15,619 nt of DNA from an uncultured Prevotella sp. (GTDB lineage Bacteria > Bacteroidota > Bacteroidia > Bacteroidales > Bacteroidaceae), in contig CAKPTK010000049.1 of assembly GCA_934190685.1 (NCBI GenBank), forward strand, positions 1 through 15,619. Direction: 5' to 3'. Position numbers and translations under genes: made by a program. The notes under the pieces are model-generated. The model searched no databases. It was not told where the DNA came from and saw only the letters and a program-made list of their open reading frames with translations. Below, piece by piece: positions 14,731 through 15,619 of the stretch (position 1 is the stretch's first letter; the number at the start of each line of letters is the position of its first letter).

Positions 14731-15619
14731 ATGAAACCATTCAAACACCTATCCTTTTTCTTTTTACTAATACTCTTCCCTTTGTCGGCATTGGGCAAAA
14801 CTGTCGTTGGCTATATTCCCACTTCCGGTGGTGCCAAGCTCTATTATGAAATGTCGGGCAAGGGTGATCCCATCATCCTCTTGCACGGTCATTCTCTCGA
14901 CACCCGCATGTGGAACAGTCAATTCAAGGCGTTTGCCCGCCATCACCGTGTGGTGCGCTTTGATTTCCGGGGCTATGGAAAGTCCTCTCCTCAGACCGAA
15001 ACCTTTCAGTTCACCCATATGCAAGACTTGCTTACCGTGATGGATTCCCTCCATATAGACCGTGCCCACATTGTCGGCCTGTCCATGGGCGCCTTTGTGG
15101 CTGCCGACATATTGGCGTTGCATCCCGAACGCCTACTCACCTGCACGATGGCGAGTGGCGGACTGAAAACCTACAAGGGACCGAGCGAGCCCATGGATAG
15201 TGCGGAGAGCGCCAAGCGCGACCGGGAGATAGCGGCCCTCAAGACCAAAGGCGTGGAGCGGATGAAAAGTGAATGGTTGGAACAACTCATCGCTTCAGGC
15301 GGTTCCCGCCGTGAGACCATGCGCCGTCCGCTCAAGGCGATGATAGACACTTGGACTGCCTGGCAACCCTTGCACAAAGAGGTGAGAGTGATGGAGGCTC
15401 ATGATGCCGAGCAGGTATTTCGCAGTCGTAAGACCATGGTACCAACACTTATCCTCAATGGCGGTACCGATGGCGGCAAGAAATCACGTCGCTCATGGAT
15501 GCTCGACTATCTGCCTAATGGCACGCAGCAGACCTTGCCCGATTGCGGTCACATGATGAACATGGAGCAACCGAAACTCTTCAACCGCACCGTTCTGAAC
15601 TTCATAGATGGCCACAAGT
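14731..15619 (+). CDS. Secreted alpha/beta-fold hydrolase (3' end cut by the window)
   Basis: The frame opens at ATG 14731 and stays open to the window end, giving 296 residues, so the gene is probably nearly complete. A Sec signal peptide covers about residues 1-22 (KHLSFFFLLILFPLSALG). The alpha/beta-hydrolase core shows the oxyanion motif HG at 52-53, RGYGKS at 80-85, the nucleophile elbow GLSMG at 116-120 (S118), a likely acid D247 in NGGTDGGK and the catalytic H274 in DCGHMMNMEQP. It is therefore a serine hydrolase acting outside the cytoplasm; the substrate (ester, lactone or other) is not deducible. It is divergent from malQ and shares the repeat-bearing intergenic region with it. A functional link with malQ is only inferred. 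Confidence 0.9.
   Translation, partial: MKPFKHLSFFFLLILFPLSALGKTVVGYIPTSGGAKLYYEMSGKGDPIILLHGHSLDTRMWNSQFKAFARHHRVVRFDFRGYGKSSPQTETFQFTHMQDLLTVMDSLHIDRAHIVGLSMGAFVAADILALHPERLLTCTMASGGLKTYKGPSEPMDSAESAKRDREIAALKTKGVERMKSEWLEQLIASGGSRRETMRRPLKAMIDTWTAWQPLHKEVRVMEAHDAEQVFRSRKTMVPTLILNGGTDGGKKSRRSWMLDYLPNGTQQTLPDCGHMMNMEQPKLFNRTVLNFIDGHK

Overview
The window reads as a stretch of a Bacteroidetes chromosome, most likely Prevotella or a close relative (inference). The signs are repeated promoter elements of the Bacteroidetes form TAnnTTTG close upstream of genes, a lack of clear Shine-Dalgarno sequences, a Bacteroides-type tyrosine integrase, and a DPE2-like 4-alpha-glucanotransferase with tandem CBM20 domains.

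Region 1 (1-2253) looks like the edge of a mobile or accessory segment. It holds the 5' part of a leftward secreted protein of unknown function (1-445), a 67-residue orphan (512-715) closed by a strong hairpin, a leftward tyrosine recombinase (773-1909), and tRNA-Lys(UUU) (2181-2253, minus). The 3' end of the tRNA faces the integrase. The integrase keeps K, H-x-x-R, H and Y but has Ala where most of the superfamily has the first catalytic Arg, as in IntDOT-like enzymes. No second tRNA-end repeat is visible, so the element's extent is unknown.

Region 2 (2254-8265) starts with about 600 bp of poorly explained DNA. A rightward cluster follows: a 1041-residue PLD-nuclease/SF2-helicase/DUF3427 protein, a NUDIX hydrolase 13 bp downstream, a WYL-domain regulator with its own promoter, and a Sel1-repeat protein. 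An effector-like nuclease-helicase beside a WYL regulator, next to an integrase and a tRNA, is the best candidate here for a defence or nucleic-acid-surveillance module. The defence role is inference.

Region 3 (8266-11660) is housekeeping. Thymidine kinase and a PerM/AI-2E family membrane protein form a leftward pair with a 4-nt overlap. The 16S rRNA methyltransferase RsmI and a coiled-coil lipoprotein form a divergent rightward pair, also with a 4-nt overlap. Both pairs start from back-to-back promoters very close to their start codons. A hairpin separates the lipoprotein from the convergent malQ.

Region 4 (11663-15619) holds malQ (leftward) and a secreted alpha/beta hydrolase (rightward, cut by the window end). 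Their 380-bp divergent intergenic region carries a 24-bp perfect palindrome and five tandem 22-bp repeats. Each repeat contains an operator-like dyad, and a sixth degenerate copy lies before the palindrome. No obvious known system explains this array.
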